Below, one piece after another: positions 1 through 9,320 of a stretch of 64,000 bases of DNA. Source of the DNA: JBFMAI01 sp040755725. GTDB lineage: Bacteria > Planctomycetota > Phycisphaerae > UBA1845 > Fen-1342. The position numbers and the translations under genes are program-made. Numbering within the stretch: the stretch's first letter is position 1; each line of letters starts with the position of its first letter. The notes under the pieces were generated by a model that made no database searches, was not told the DNA's origin, and worked only from the letters and a program-made list of their open reading frames with translations. The stretch spans positions 1 through 64,000 of the forward strand of contig JBFMAI010000017.1 in NCBI GenBank assembly GCA_040755725.1. The letters are read 5' to 3'.

Positions 1-72
1 CTTCGGACTGATCGGCGTGTCAGGAATCCGTTCCAACAGCCAACTGCGAATCTCATCCGTGAGCCTCAACAT
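1..72 (-). CDS. Unidentified gene, 5' end only (runs off left edge)
   Basis: An open frame starts with ATG at 72 and reads leftward off the window; the 24 visible residues begin MLRLTDEIRSWLLERIP. No family can be named from so short a piece. It is divergent from the lipoprotein gene beginning at 90. A promoter-like TTGCAT-17-TATACT on the same strand ends seven bases before the ATG, which supports a real start and suggests a leaderless transcript. No Shine-Dalgarno sequence is visible. Confidence 0.4.
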   Translation of the reverse strand, partial: MLRLTDEIRSWLLERIPDTPISPK

Positions 73-79
73 GTGGTGT

Positions 80-108
80 AGTATACATCATGAATACACA
101 AAATGCAA
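80..108 (-). promoter_or_regulatory. Sigma70-like promoter for the leftward gene at 72
   Basis: On the minus strand TTGCAT (108-103) and TATACT (85-80) are separated by 17 bases. The predicted transcription start falls at or one base before the ATG at 72. Confidence 0.45.
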
Positions 109-983
109 GTTTAGGGATAGGTTCTAGCAAGATCATGACATCCAGGATATGCATGCCGCAATGGCTGGCCGGACTAATGGTGGTTGGCAGGGTGGGCATT
201 GTTTGTGGTATGATGTTAGTACTCCTAGGCTGCCGAGATGCATCTGCCAACCAACGACTGGCGACGGACGCCGAGGCCAGCAAGGACACGTGCCTTGCTC
301 CAACCGAGCGACAGCGATTACCCACAATGGGGCCATTGGCCTGCACTCGACGGTGGATTCAGTGTGTGCTCCTTTGCGGCGCCGAGGATTGTACGGACGA
401 TGAGCGGGACGCCTTGCGCCGGATGCCGCCGGAGGCACCCGAGGCAGCGACGATGCACACAAGGCTCTACTCAGAAGCAAGAAATACTGTCGATGATAGA
501 GAAGGCTACGAAGTATATAGTACTGAGTGTGGTGTTGTGTTCCTGGACATCGCGGATATACGTCTTTTCGTCGACGCTGGTGAGGCAGCGATCGCGGATT
601 TGATTCGCCTGGTCCGCGACCACCGTTGCTCGCCGTGTATTTTCTCGTATCCGCTGAGCTCGTCTATACGGAGCGATCGTATGAGGGTGGGAGAAGTGGC
701 ATGCTATCTGATCGAGGCGATTCTCCGCAAGAACCCCTACTTTTCTTCCACAGCGCGCCTGCTCTACGTGCCGCCGGTCGATGCCGCACCGGAGGAAAAG
801 GAGCGGTACGCCCTGGAGCAGGCCGCGCTCGCCTACGAGAGCTGGTACGCCCGCTGCTTCGACGCTGAGTTGGCTCGATCAACATGCTCGCGTGACGACT
901 TGCCGGCGGTTCAGTGGGATTACAACGCACAGGCGTGGCCTGCCTACCTCCGGCAGTTCGGTGATGCCGCGACGAAGCCGTAG
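90..983 (+). CDS. Putative lipoprotein, unknown function
   Basis: A 297-residue protein with a hydrophobic N-terminal segment ending in a lipobox-like LVLLGC followed by RDAS, so it is probably exported and lipid-anchored. The mature part is cysteine-rich (about ten Cys) and resembles no family I recognise. None of the possible starts (90, 135, 153) has a good ribosome-binding site; AGGA precedes ATG 153 by six bases, and a start there would give the more usual signal-peptide length. The first 600 bases are clearly poorer in GC than the rest of the window, which fits acquired DNA. It is followed at once by an RHS remnant. Confidence 0.6.
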   Translation: MNTQNASLGIGSSKIMTSRICMPQWLAGLMVVGRVGIVCGMMLVLLGCRDASANQRLATDAEASKDTCLAPTERQRLPTMGPLACTRRWIQCVLLCGAEDCTDDERDALRRMPPEAPEAATMHTRLYSEARNTVDDREGYEVYSTECGVVFLDIADIRLFVDAGEAAIADLIRLVRDHRCSPCIFSYPLSSSIRSDRMRVGEVACYLIEAILRKNPYFSSTARLLYVPPVDAAPEEKERYALEQAALAYESWYARCFDAELARSTCSRDDLPAVQWDYNAQAWPAYLRQFGDAATKP

Positions 984-1762
984 CACCTGCGCGGTCCGCA
1001 GTGATTTGTCTGTGAGTGCATGGGGCGCAGCCCAGACCCGGGAGCGCGGCTCGACGGCCTGGCCGGCGTAGGCGAGTCGCCACAGGCGACTCGCCGTGGC
1101 GAGCTGCTGACGGTGAAGGCCCCCGGGGCCGCCCCGTCCGGCGGCAACCTGCACGCCCTGTACATGCACGACGCCGGCGGGAACGTGGGCCAACTGGTCG
1201 CCTGGACGACGAACTTCGACCAGGCCTCGGGCAACGCCTGGCACGCCTGCCGGTTGGTCGCCCGGTACGAGTATGACCCGTACGGGCGGATCGTCGGGCA
1301 GTAGCCGAACTCCCCCGCCGTATACGCGTTTAGCACCAGGCGTGCGTCCGCCAGGGCGGCCGGCGCCGCCAGAGCCCGGCACGCCGCCAGAAGCTGGACC
1401 GCGACTTGATCGACTGCGGTGCCCACCGGGTCGGCGGGAGGCTGGGGGTCGGCCTGCGGTTCCTCCGTCCCGCCGGTGGCCGTCGAGCCCGATGAGCCGC
1501 CTCTTCCGCCGCCCGAAGTCGGTTCGCTGTCGGGGTTTGGAAGCCGTTCCGGTGGGGGTGTCCAGTGATCGCCCTGGGAGCCGGTGGGCTCCTCTTCGGG
1601 GTGGACCGGGGTCGCCGGCCGGCCGGCGCCCGTGTGGTCGGTGTCTGACGACGGGTTCAACGACTCGCTATTGGTCGCATCGGGGGCCGTGGGCGACGGA
1701 CATCCGCCCAGGCCAACCAGCGCGAGTCCCACGATAAACCATACCCAGGTTCCTCTGCGCAT
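944..1762 (-). CDS. Putative lipoprotein with Pro/Gly/Ser-rich linker; 3' part antisense to RHS remnant
   Basis: Starts at ATG 1762 behind GGAGG (minus strand GGAGGTCTTGGTC-ATG). The N-terminus MRRGTWVWFIVGLALVGLGGC is a lipoprotein signal with lipobox LGGC. A disordered stretch rich in Pro, Glu, Gly and Ser follows to about residue 95, then a short helical part ending near LVLNAYTAGEFGY around residue 155. The remaining 115 codons lie exactly antisense to the RHS remnant and look like non-coding reading frame, so the original gene probably ended near 1300 or was truncated when the RHS DNA came in. The function is unknown. Confidence 0.5.
   Translation of the reverse strand: MRRGTWVWFIVGLALVGLGGCPSPTAPDATNSESLNPSSDTDHTGAGRPATPVHPEEEPTGSQGDHWTPPPERLPNPDSEPTSGGGRGGSSGSTATGGTEEPQADPQPPADPVGTAVDQVAVQLLAACRALAAPAALADARLVLNAYTAGEFGYCPTIRPYGSYSYRATNRQACQALPEAWSKFVVQATSWPTFPPASCMYRACRLPPDGAAPGAFTVSSSPRRVACGDSPTPARPSSRAPGSGLRPMHSQTNHCGPRRCYGFVAASPNCRR
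1020..1304 (+). pseudogene. RHS-repeat protein remnant
   Basis: The last 60 or so codons, ending at TAG 1302-1304, read like an RHS/YD-repeat tail: HDAGGNVGQLVAW, then LVARYEYDPYGRIVGQ. RHS proteins are very large secreted or toxin-delivery shells, so this is only a scrap. Similarity stops just downstream of the hairpin at 1071-1095 and no longer RHS frame is visible upstream; the core domain and any C-terminal toxin are missing. The fragment lies antisense to the 3' part of the leftward lipoprotein frame that starts at 1762. Confidence 0.6.
1071..1095. repeat. Perfect 10-bp hairpin with 5-nt loop
   Basis: GGCGAGTCGC (1071-1080), loop CACAG, GCGACTCGCC (1086-1095). It lies where the recognisable RHS similarity begins and belongs with the other tiny hairpins dispersed through this window. 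Confidence 0.6.
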
Positions 1763-2048
1763 GACCAAGACCTCCACGAATCGTATGACGGACATGAAAA
1801 CAGTCGCTACCCGTCTCATTGTCGCGACGGCGTCAAGGGTGTCCCGCCGACGGGCGCGCACAGGCCCGCCCCGTTCTCTCCGGGCCAATTCCCCCACGAA
1901 GCCGGCATGACGGGTGCCAACGTGGGAGCCGCCGGGCAAGCCGGACCGAGGCAGGGGCCGTCAGACTCCGGCGTCGGGCCGACCGCTGATGCCTCTTCAC
2001 GGAATGGTCGATAAGGCGCGTGGGTGCCAGTCGCCCCGGAGATTCCCT

Positions 2049-4028
2049 ATGGACCCGCTCAAGATTGGACATGTTATCGGCGTCAACGGCGACCAGGTGG
2101 ACGTGCAGATTACGGTGCATGACCTGCACATCGACTACCACGGCACCATCTACCGGGTCGGCCGGCTGGGCACCTACGTCACGCTGCCGTTGGAAAAGCA
2201 CACGCTGATCGGTTACATCACCCGCGTGGGGGCGGCCGGCGAGCTGGAACCGGGCCCCAATCCCGGGCAGCCCCGCCGTGTCACGATGACTGTCCAACTC
2301 CTCGGCACGGTGCGCAACGACAAGTTCAGCCGCGGGGTCAGCGAATACCCTACGCTGGGTGACCCGGTGCGCCTGGGGATCGACGAGGACTTCGAGCTGA
2401 TCTTCGGCTGCTTCACCGAGCTGGCCGGCGGGACCGCGGAGCGCAAGTCGTTTTCCTTCGGGCGGTTCGCGGTCGATACCGATTTCGAGGTCAAGGCCCT
2501 GGGCAAGGAGTTCTTCGCCAAGCACGTGGCGGTGATGGGCAACAGCGGTTCGGGCAAGAGCGTCACCACCGCCAAAATCCTACACGAGGCCCTGCAACTG
2601 CCGCACGCCCAGTTCGTGCTCTTTGACATGCACGGCGAGTACCTGGCGGCGTTCAGCGACGAACAGGGGCGGCCGTTGCCGAACGTCACGTACCTCTCCG
2701 ACCGCAACCTGGCGATCCCGTACTGGATGCTGCAATACTCGGAGTTCGAGCGGCTGTTCGTGGACACGACCAACCCGATGAACATCAACGCGCAGAAGGT
2801 CTTCCTGCGGATGGCCTTCGAGCGGCTCAAGCGGCAGGCGGCCGAGGAACTCGGCCTGCTCGCCGAGTACACGATCGACACCCCCGTGTACTACTCGATC
2901 GACCAGCTCAAGACCTACGCGCTCAACATGAACGAAGCCCGGTTCGTGCTGAACACCGACAGCTACGCCTTCGCCCGGTTGCCGTACCGGCAGCTCCCGT
3001 CCGAAGAACAGGAACGGCTGCTGATGAGCCGCCGCATGGAGTTCAACAAGGGCAACGCCGAGGGCGAGATCCCGCACGCGACCTTCTTCGGGCGGTTGCT
3101 GGGATTCGTAAACCAACTGGAAACTCGCCTCAACGACCGGCGGTACGACTTCCTGCTGCGGCCCGAGGAGCAGGCCGCCCGCAACCCCGACCTGTCCGGC
3201 AAACTGCACGTCGGCGACGCGCCGGGCGAGCTCAGCCGCGGCGTCGCGGCCGTCATTCGCCAGTTGCTCGGGCGACTCGGCTCGCGGAAGAACCTGACCA
3301 TCGTGGACCTGTCGGGCCTGCCGTTCGACGTCGTGGACATCACGGTCGCGGTGCTCACGCGGACGCTCTTCGACTTCAACTTCTGGGCCCCGCCGGAGGT
3401 CCGCCAGCCGTTTGTCCTGGTCTACGAGGAGGCCCACAATTATCTGCCGCGCACCGATCGGGCCGACCGCATGTTCGCCCGCGAGGCGGTCGAGAAAGTG
3501 GCGAAGGAAGGCCGTAAGTACGGCGTGTCGGCGATGATCGTCACGCAGCGGCCGAGCGAAATCTCCGAGACCATTCTCAGCCAGTGCAACTCGATGGTGC
3601 TCATGCGGATGAACAACCCGGACGATCAGAACTACGTCGCCCGCGTGGTCTCCGACCAGTTCCGCAGCCTCATCAGCCTGCTGCCCAGCATGAGGCCCGG
3701 CGAAGGCTTCATCATCGGCGATTCGGTGCTCATGCCGATGCGCACCCTGATCGACCTGCCGCCGCGGCTGCCCCGCAGCGGCGACGTGGATTTCTTTAAG
3801 CTCTGGAGCACGGGCACCGCCGACAGCAATGTCGAGGAGATCGTGGACCGCTGGTGGCGACAGGACCGGACCTTGGACGGGCGGGGGCCGCGCCGGCCCA
3901 CCGAGTCGCTCTACGACCCCAACGCGCCCCCGACAAAACGCCCGCAGCCGTCCAAGGAACCGCCCGACGCCCAGAAGCAGTTGGCCAACCTGGCCGCGAT
4001 GCTGGCCACCGGGGGGTCGAAAACCTGA
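2049..4028 (+). CDS. HerA/DUF87-family hexameric ATPase
   Basis: A 659-residue protein starting at ATG 2049, chosen because CGGAG lies eight bases upstream and the conserved part begins at once. The N-terminal 100 residues look like a HAS-barrel (HVIGVNGDQVDVQI). Walker A is GNSGSGKS at residues 164-171, and Walker B is VLVYEEAH at 456-463. It is followed by the family signature EGRKYGVSAMIVTQRPSEIS and CNSMVLMRMNNPDDQNYV. HerA-type FtsK/VirD4-like ATPases move DNA; archaeal ones work with NurA in end resection, and bacterial ones occur in DNA repair or defence. No NurA- or SIR2-type partner is adjacent, so the substrate is open. The C-terminal 60 residues are proline-rich and probably disordered. 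Confidence 0.85.
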   Translation: MDPLKIGHVIGVNGDQVDVQITVHDLHIDYHGTIYRVGRLGTYVTLPLEKHTLIGYITRVGAAGELEPGPNPGQPRRVTMTVQLLGTVRNDKFSRGVSEYPTLGDPVRLGIDEDFELIFGCFTELAGGTAERKSFSFGRFAVDTDFEVKALGKEFFAKHVAVMGNSGSGKSVTTAKILHEALQLPHAQFVLFDMHGEYLAAFSDEQGRPLPNVTYLSDRNLAIPYWMLQYSEFERLFVDTTNPMNINAQKVFLRMAFERLKRQAAEELGLLAEYTIDTPVYYSIDQLKTYALNMNEARFVLNTDSYAFARLPYRQLPSEEQERLLMSRRMEFNKGNAEGEIPHATFFGRLLGFVNQLETRLNDRRYDFLLRPEEQAARNPDLSGKLHVGDAPGELSRGVAAVIRQLLGRLGSRKNLTIVDLSGLPFDVVDITVAVLTRTLFDFNFWAPPEVRQPFVLVYEEAHNYLPRTDRADRMFAREAVEKVAKEGRKYGVSAMIVTQRPSEISETILSQCNSMVLMRMNNPDDQNYVARVVSDQFRSLISLLPSMRPGEGFIIGDSVLMPMRTLIDLPPRLPRSGDVDFFKLWSTGTADSNVEEIVDRWWRQDRTLDGRGPRRPTESLYDPNAPPTKRPQPSKEPPDAQKQLANLAAMLATGGSKT

Positions 4029-4118
4029 TCAGACCGGGCCGGCCGTTCGTGACGCCTCGGAAAGCGGTCACAACGGCCGCTCGGCCTACGCGGGGGTTCA
4101 GGGGCATCAGGCCCTGGG

Positions 4119-4177
4119 CGGGAGGGCGAGCCTCCCGGCAAGCCGCGGCCCGGCCGTCCCGGCGCGCCAGGATTGCC
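4119..4177. repeat. Dispersed GGGAGGGCGAG hairpin element, copy A
   Basis: This lies in the convergent gap between the HerA-like gene and the class II aldolase. It begins GGGAGGGCGAGCCTCCC, which can fold on itself. About 50 of its bases match the element at 57179-57240, with roughly one difference in seven. The rest of the 4029-4207 gap shows nothing recognisable. Confidence 0.7.
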
Positions 4178-4207
4178 TTCCCGTGTCGCACGACCGCAAA
4201 TACCCAT

Positions 4208-4834
4208 TCAGGACCGCGAGCGCTGCCGGGCCAGCGTGGCCCGCTCGGCGTCAGGGATCCGCTGCGGCGTGCCGATGAGTCGCGCCTGGTAGTACACGCG
4301 GCAGACCGCCTCCAGCGTCTCGGTCAGCAGACAGGCGCGCTCCAAGTCGCTCGCCCAAACCACGCTCCCGTGGTTTTGGAGCAGGGCCGCCGCGTGATCG
4401 TTGACGTAGGGGGCCAGCGCTCGTCCCATGTCGCGCGTTCCGGGCCGCTGATACGGGATGAGCGGGACGGGACCGAGAAACACGTCGCCCTCCGGCAACA
4501 GCCCCTCGGGCAACGTCTCCCCCAGCACGGCCAACGTCGTGGCGTACGGCGGGTGGCAATGAACGACGGCCCGCGTCGTGGGTGAGGCCGCGTAGATCTC
4601 CAGGTGCATGGCCAGCTCGCTGCTGGGGGAGCGCGAGCCCGACAGAAGCCGCCCGTCCGGGGCGACGACGCACAAGTCGGCCGGCGTCAGCCAGCCTTTG
4701 CACGTCTGCGTCGGCGTACACAGGATGTCCCCGCCTTCAAGCCGGCACGAGAAATTGCCGCCGGTGCCTTCGACCAATTGCCGTCGATACGCCCAGCGGG
4801 CCAGGCGACAGAGCACTCGGGCCGGGTCACGCAT
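4208..4834 (-). CDS. Class II aldolase/adducin family protein
   Basis: A 208-residue protein with the fold of L-fuculose-phosphate aldolase, L-ribulose-5-phosphate 4-epimerase and methylthioribulose-phosphate dehydratase, which are zinc enzymes acting on sugar phosphates. Visible motifs are GTGGNFSCR near residue 25 (phosphate-binding loop), PSSELAMHLEIY (catalytic Glu), VVHCHPPYATTLA with the HxH zinc ligands, and LLQNHGSVVWA with the third histidine. The start at ATG 4834 gives the normal family length; upstream codons have no similarity. The substrate cannot be told from sequence, and the neighbours (ACP on the opposite strand, HerA-like ATPase) do not help. Confidence 0.85.
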   Translation of the reverse strand: MRDPARVLCRLARWAYRRQLVEGTGGNFSCRLEGGDILCTPTQTCKGWLTPADLCVVAPDGRLLSGSRSPSSELAMHLEIYAASPTTRAVVHCHPPYATTLAVLGETLPEGLLPEGDVFLGPVPLIPYQRPGTRDMGRALAPYVNDHAAALLQNHGSVVWASDLERACLLTETLEAVCRVYYQARLIGTPQRIPDAERATLARQRSRS

Positions 4835-5072
4835 GGGGGAATCGTAGCATCCCCCCGCGGAGCCGCACAGCCGTCGCGATTGTCGGCGGCCGAATGGTTT
4901 CCGCGGCACCTTGGCAAGCGACGGCGGAGCCCTTATCATCCCCGCCGCTTTGACGGGGCCGGTCGTCGGCGTCGGCGGCCGGCGCCAGCGGGCTGGCGGT
5001 GATCGGGGCCGTTGGGACAGGCGGCGTGTGGCCGCTCCTTGCACGACCCGCGGGCTCCCGGTACATAGAGGC

Positions 5073-5093
5073 GGGCTTCCGTGGCGGAAGCCC
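5073..5093. repeat. Perfect 9-bp hairpin upstream of acpP
   Basis: GGGCTTCCG, loop TGG, CGGAAGCCC. It ends eight bases before the Shine-Dalgarno GCAGGAG of the acyl carrier protein gene, so it would sit in that gene's 5' leader. It is a member of the tiny-hairpin class. Confidence 0.6.
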
Positions 5094-5115
5094 TACCCAC
5101 GCAGGAGACACTCTC

Positions 5116-5373
5116 GTGCCGGATGCGTCTGAGATTGAAGCCAAGGTCAAGAAGATCGTCGCGGAGCAGATGGGCGTCGCGGAGTCTGAGATCACCCGCG
5201 AGACCTCGTTCGTCAACGACCTCAACGCCGACTCGTTGGATACCGTCGAGCTGGTGATGGAGTTCGAGGATGCCTTCGAAATGAGCATCCCGGACGAGGA
5301 AGCCGAGAAGATACAGACCGTCGGGATGGCCATCGACTACATCCTGAAGCACCTGGACAGTGCCAAGGCCTGA
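5116..5373 (+). CDS. acpP: Acyl carrier protein
   Basis: An 85-residue acidic carrier protein. The start is GTG 5116, eight bases after GCAGGAG; the upstream open codons are not ACP-like. The phosphopantetheine site is ADSLD with Ser40, inside the conserved NDLNADSLDTVELVMEFED. It carries growing acyl chains for type II fatty-acid synthesis in the cytoplasm. The gene is 20 bases upstream of fabF, the usual acpP-fabF pairing. A second, more divergent ACP is encoded at 16183. Confidence 0.95.
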   Translation: MPDASEIEAKVKKIVAEQMGVAESEITRETSFVNDLNADSLDTVELVMEFEDAFEMSIPDEEAEKIQTVGMAIDYILKHLDSAKA

Positions 5374-5393
5374 CGCCACGCGGGAGATCGGCT

Positions 5394-6632
5394 GTGACCG
5401 AACGTCGGGTCGTCGTCACCGGAATGGGGGCGGTCACCCCGCTGGGGGCCTCGGTGTCGGCCTACTGGGACGGCCTCGTGGCCGGCCGCAGCGGCATCCG
5501 CACGATCACCCTGTTCGAGCACGCGATTCAAGAGGTCCATATCGGTGGGGAGTGCTTGGACTTCGACCCTACCCCTTACATCGACGCCCGGCAGGCCAAG
5601 CGCTTCGATCGCTTTGCCCTGCTGGCCCTGGCCGCCGCCAAGCAGGCCCACGACCACGCCGGTCTGGCGGGCGCCGCCTTCGACCCGCAGCGGGCCGGGG
5701 TGATTCTCGGGGCGGGCATCGGCGGCCTACGGGAGATCGAGGAACAGCACCTGCGCTTGTTGAACAAGGGCCCGAGCAAGGTTTCGGCCTTCACGATCCC
5801 CAAGCTCATGGCCAACGCTGGGCCGGGACACATCGCCATCGCGCTGAACTTCCAGGGGATCTCGGCCTCGGTGGCCACGGCGTGCGCGTCGGCCGGCAGT
5901 GCCATGGGGGAGGCCTACCACGCGATTCAGCGCAACGACGCCGACATCATCATGACCGGCGGCAGTGAAGCCGCGCTGACCCCGCTGGGCATCGCCGCTT
6001 TCGCCGCCATGAAGGCCATCAGCACGCGCAACGACGACCCGGCCGGGGCGTCGCGCCCCTTCGACAAGGACCGTGACGGTTTCGTACTGAGTGAGGGCGC
6101 GGGCGTGCTGATTTTCGAGGAATACGAGCACGCACGCCGCCGGGGGGCGCCGATCCTAGCCGAAGTCGTCGGTTTCGGCGCCACGACCGATGCGTCCGAC
6201 ATCGTGCAACCGGAGCCCGAGGGCCGCGGAGCTGGCCGCGCCATGGCGATGGCCTTGGCCAGCGCGCGGCTGAATCCCCAGGACGTGGATTACATCAACG
6301 CGCACGGCACCAGCACCCCCCTGGGCGACATTGCCGAAACCAACGCCGTCAAGCGGGTGTTCGGGGCCGCGGCCCACAAGGTCCCGATCAGCAGCACCAA
6401 GAGCGCGATCGGCCACCTGCTGGGTGCCAGCGGCGGAGTCGAGGCCATCGCGTGCATTCTTGCGATCCAGAACGGCACGTTGCCGCCGACGATCAACCTG
6501 CACCACCCCGACCCGCAGTGCGATCTCGACTACGTGCCCAACACCGCGCGCGATGCACGCGTGCGCGTGGCCATGAGCAACTCATTCGGGTTCGGCGGCC
6601 ACAACACTTGCCTGGTCTTCCGCGCGGTCTGA
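5394..6632 (+). CDS. fabF: 3-oxoacyl-ACP synthase II (FabF)
   Basis: A 412-residue condensing enzyme that extends acyl-ACP with malonyl-ACP. The start GTG 5394 lies behind GGGAG. The Cys-His-His triad is complete: Cys164 in TACASAGSAMGE, His304 in NAHGTSTPLGD and His341 in KSAIGHLLGASGG. The C-terminal NSFGFGGHN signature is also present. Its pairing with acpP and full active site mark it as the housekeeping KAS II. The ketosynthases at 17072 and 18435 are separate, more diverged copies. Confidence 0.96.
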   Translation: MTERRVVVTGMGAVTPLGASVSAYWDGLVAGRSGIRTITLFEHAIQEVHIGGECLDFDPTPYIDARQAKRFDRFALLALAAAKQAHDHAGLAGAAFDPQRAGVILGAGIGGLREIEEQHLRLLNKGPSKVSAFTIPKLMANAGPGHIAIALNFQGISASVATACASAGSAMGEAYHAIQRNDADIIMTGGSEAALTPLGIAAFAAMKAISTRNDDPAGASRPFDKDRDGFVLSEGAGVLIFEEYEHARRRGAPILAEVVGFGATTDASDIVQPEPEGRGAGRAMAMALASARLNPQDVDYINAHGTSTPLGDIAETNAVKRVFGAAAHKVPISSTKSAIGHLLGASGGVEAIACILAIQNGTLPPTINLHHPDPQCDLDYVPNTARDARVRVAMSNSFGFGGHNTCLVFRAV

Positions 6633-6667
6633 CCGCCGGCCGGACCCACCGTCCCACCAGGGCGTGC

Positions 6668-7195
6668 TCACCACGGGTCTTCTTCGTCGTCGCTTGACGG
6701 CGACGGTGCCTTGAGAGCCGGCCGGGTTGATTGAGCCGCGCGGGCCGCACAACGGGGGCACTCTCTGCTACTGCCGGGAGCGGTTGCGAACCACTGACCG
6801 CACGCCCGACACACCGTGGCCCGGTAGACGGACGGCTGCCCGCACTGGGGGCACTCCAGCGGCCAGTCCCTGAAATCCATCGGCTGCCTCGTGACGAACG
6901 ACGTCAGGCACGCGGGATTGGTGCAGGCCACGTACAGCGTGGCGGTGCGGGTCGGAACCTGGAGGGCCCCCGGAGCCGCAGCGGGGGTCAAGGCCGCGGT
7001 CAGCACATGGGCTGCGGCGAGCAGCGCGATGCCGGCCAGGGCCAACCCACCGAGGCGAATGGCCGGCGTGCGCCAGAGGACGGTGGGATCCTCGCGGAGC
7101 TCAGCCCGCCACGCGCGCCAGCGCTCGGGCCAGGCCGCCAGCCACACGCGACCGCGGTGGGGGAGTTCGGCCAGGAAGCGTCGTGTTGGGGGCAT
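6668..7195 (-). CDS. Membrane-anchored zinc-ribbon protein, unknown function
   Basis: A 175-residue protein with a basic N-terminus, one transmembrane helix at about residues 48-68 (LGGLALAGIALLAAAHVL) and an outer part with four pairs of cysteines: CTNPAC, CPQC, CRAC and CPRC. These should form two zinc ribbons. An acidic tail (SSDDEEDPW) closes it. It is convergent with fabF and divergent from the trnT-tuf operon. I know no function; zinc-ribbon/TM proteins of this sort are common and uncharacterised in planctomycetes (a similar one lies at 33330). Confidence 0.65.
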   Translation of the reverse strand: MPPTRRFLAELPHRGRVWLAAWPERWRAWRAELREDPTVLWRTPAIRLGGLALAGIALLAAAHVLTAALTPAAAPGALQVPTRTATLYVACTNPACLTSFVTRQPMDFRDWPLECPQCGQPSVYRATVCRACGQWFATAPGSSRECPRCAARAAQSTRPALKAPSPSSDDEEDPW

Positions 7196-7285
7196 GGCGG
7201 GGCTCCGCGGGGGGCCGGGGCGGGCCGCCCGGCCCGACCCCCGAGCATTATGCCCAAAGTCGGGTCAGTGGCCAGATTTTTCCTT

Positions 7286-7313
7286 TTGACAAGCCGGCCG
7301 GGACACTTAGAAT
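7286..7313 (+). promoter_or_regulatory. Strong sigma70-type promoter of the trnT-tuf operon
   Basis: TTGACA (7286-7291), a 16-base spacer, then TAGAAT (7308-7313). It lies 75 bases upstream of tRNA-Thr and about 270 bases upstream of tuf, matching the position of the E. coli tRNA-tufB promoter. Confidence 0.7.
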
Positions 7314-7388
7314 GCTGAATTCCGGCTCGCCGGGCCGGCCTCAGAGCGGACATGCACCGGCGGCACGGCTGAATCGTTGCCGGGCAGC

Positions 7389-7460
7389 GCTGCTGTAGCT
7401 CAGTGGTAGAGCGCCTCCTTGGTAAGGAGGAGGTCATGGGTTCAACCCCCATCAGCAGCT
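7389..7460 (+). tRNA. trnT: tRNA-Thr(GGT)
   Basis: A complete cloverleaf: acceptor GCTGCTG pairs with CAGCAGC (7453-7459), anticodon stem CCTCC/GGAGG encloses loop TTGGTAA with anticodon GGT, and the T arm contains GGGTTCAACCCCC. No CCA is encoded. Placement immediately before tuf repeats the ancient trnT-tuf arrangement, so the tRNA should be cut from the same transcript. Confidence 0.97.
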
Positions 7461-7585
7461 TCCGCGCCGCCACGGCCCGCGGGCGTGGCCGGTGAATGTA
7501 ACGGAGCGTTAGCGTAAACAGGGTGCCGTGGCCGTGATCGGGCCACACCAGGCGAGGCCCTCCTGGCGACGAGTGGAGAGCATCA

Positions 7586-8818
<1,233 letters not shown>

Positions 8819-8881
8819 TGAACCCGGCGGCAGGCGCCGGGCCACCCGCCCGGTGCCGCGTGGTCCGCGGGAGAGTGCGGT

Positions 8882-9049
8882 ATGGCCAAAGCACAGAAAC
8901 GCGAATGGGTTTGGTTGCAGTGCACGGAGACCGGCGACCTGAATTATCGGACGTCAGTCAACGTGATGGGCGGCGTCCCCAAACTGCAACTGAAGAAGTA
9001 CTGCCCGCGCTTGCGGAAGCGGACGGTACACAAGATCAAGCGGAAGTAG
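8882..9049 (+). CDS. rpmG: 50S ribosomal protein L33
   Basis: A 55-residue basic protein from ATG 8882 to TAG 9049: MAKAQKREWVWLQC, then TGDLNYRTSVN, then KKYCPRLRKRTVHKIKRK. This is L33 in its usual slot between tuf and secE. Of the zinc-type cysteines only two remain (in LQC and KYC), so the CxxC pairs are incomplete. The first ATG is consistent with GGGAG ten bases upstream. Confidence 0.93.
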   Translation: MAKAQKREWVWLQCTETGDLNYRTSVNVMGGVPKLQLKKYCPRLRKRTVHKIKRK

Positions 9050-9131
9050 GGTTCGAGGGCCCCGCGGGCTAAGGGGCCCAAGGTGATGAGCGCCGGCCCC
9101 CTCGGCCCCTGGGCCACCCGGCCCCTTCCAA

Positions 9132-9205
9132 AGGAGCGTAGCTCAATTGGCTAGAGCACCGGTTTCCAAAACCGGCGGTTGGGGGTTCGAGTCCCTCCGC
9201 TCCTG
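9132..9205 (+). tRNA. trnW: tRNA-Trp(CCA)
   Basis: Acceptor AGGAGCG pairs with CGCTCCT (9198-9204). Anticodon stem CCGGT/ACCGG encloses loop TTCCAAA with anticodon CCA, and the T arm is GGGGGTTCGAGTCCC. Position between rpmG and secE is the classical one. Just upstream, GGGCCCC (9057-9063) can pair with GGGGCCC (9073-9079), a possible processing or pausing hairpin. Confidence 0.96.
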
Positions 9206-9320
9206 TGGCCGGCCCCGACCGCTGCGGCGCGTCCGGGCGCAAGACGGCCGGGAGTACCCGTGCGATGCCGACCGACCGGCCCCGGCCGACCGGACCCCGG
9301 CGACGGGAGTGTGACCAGTT

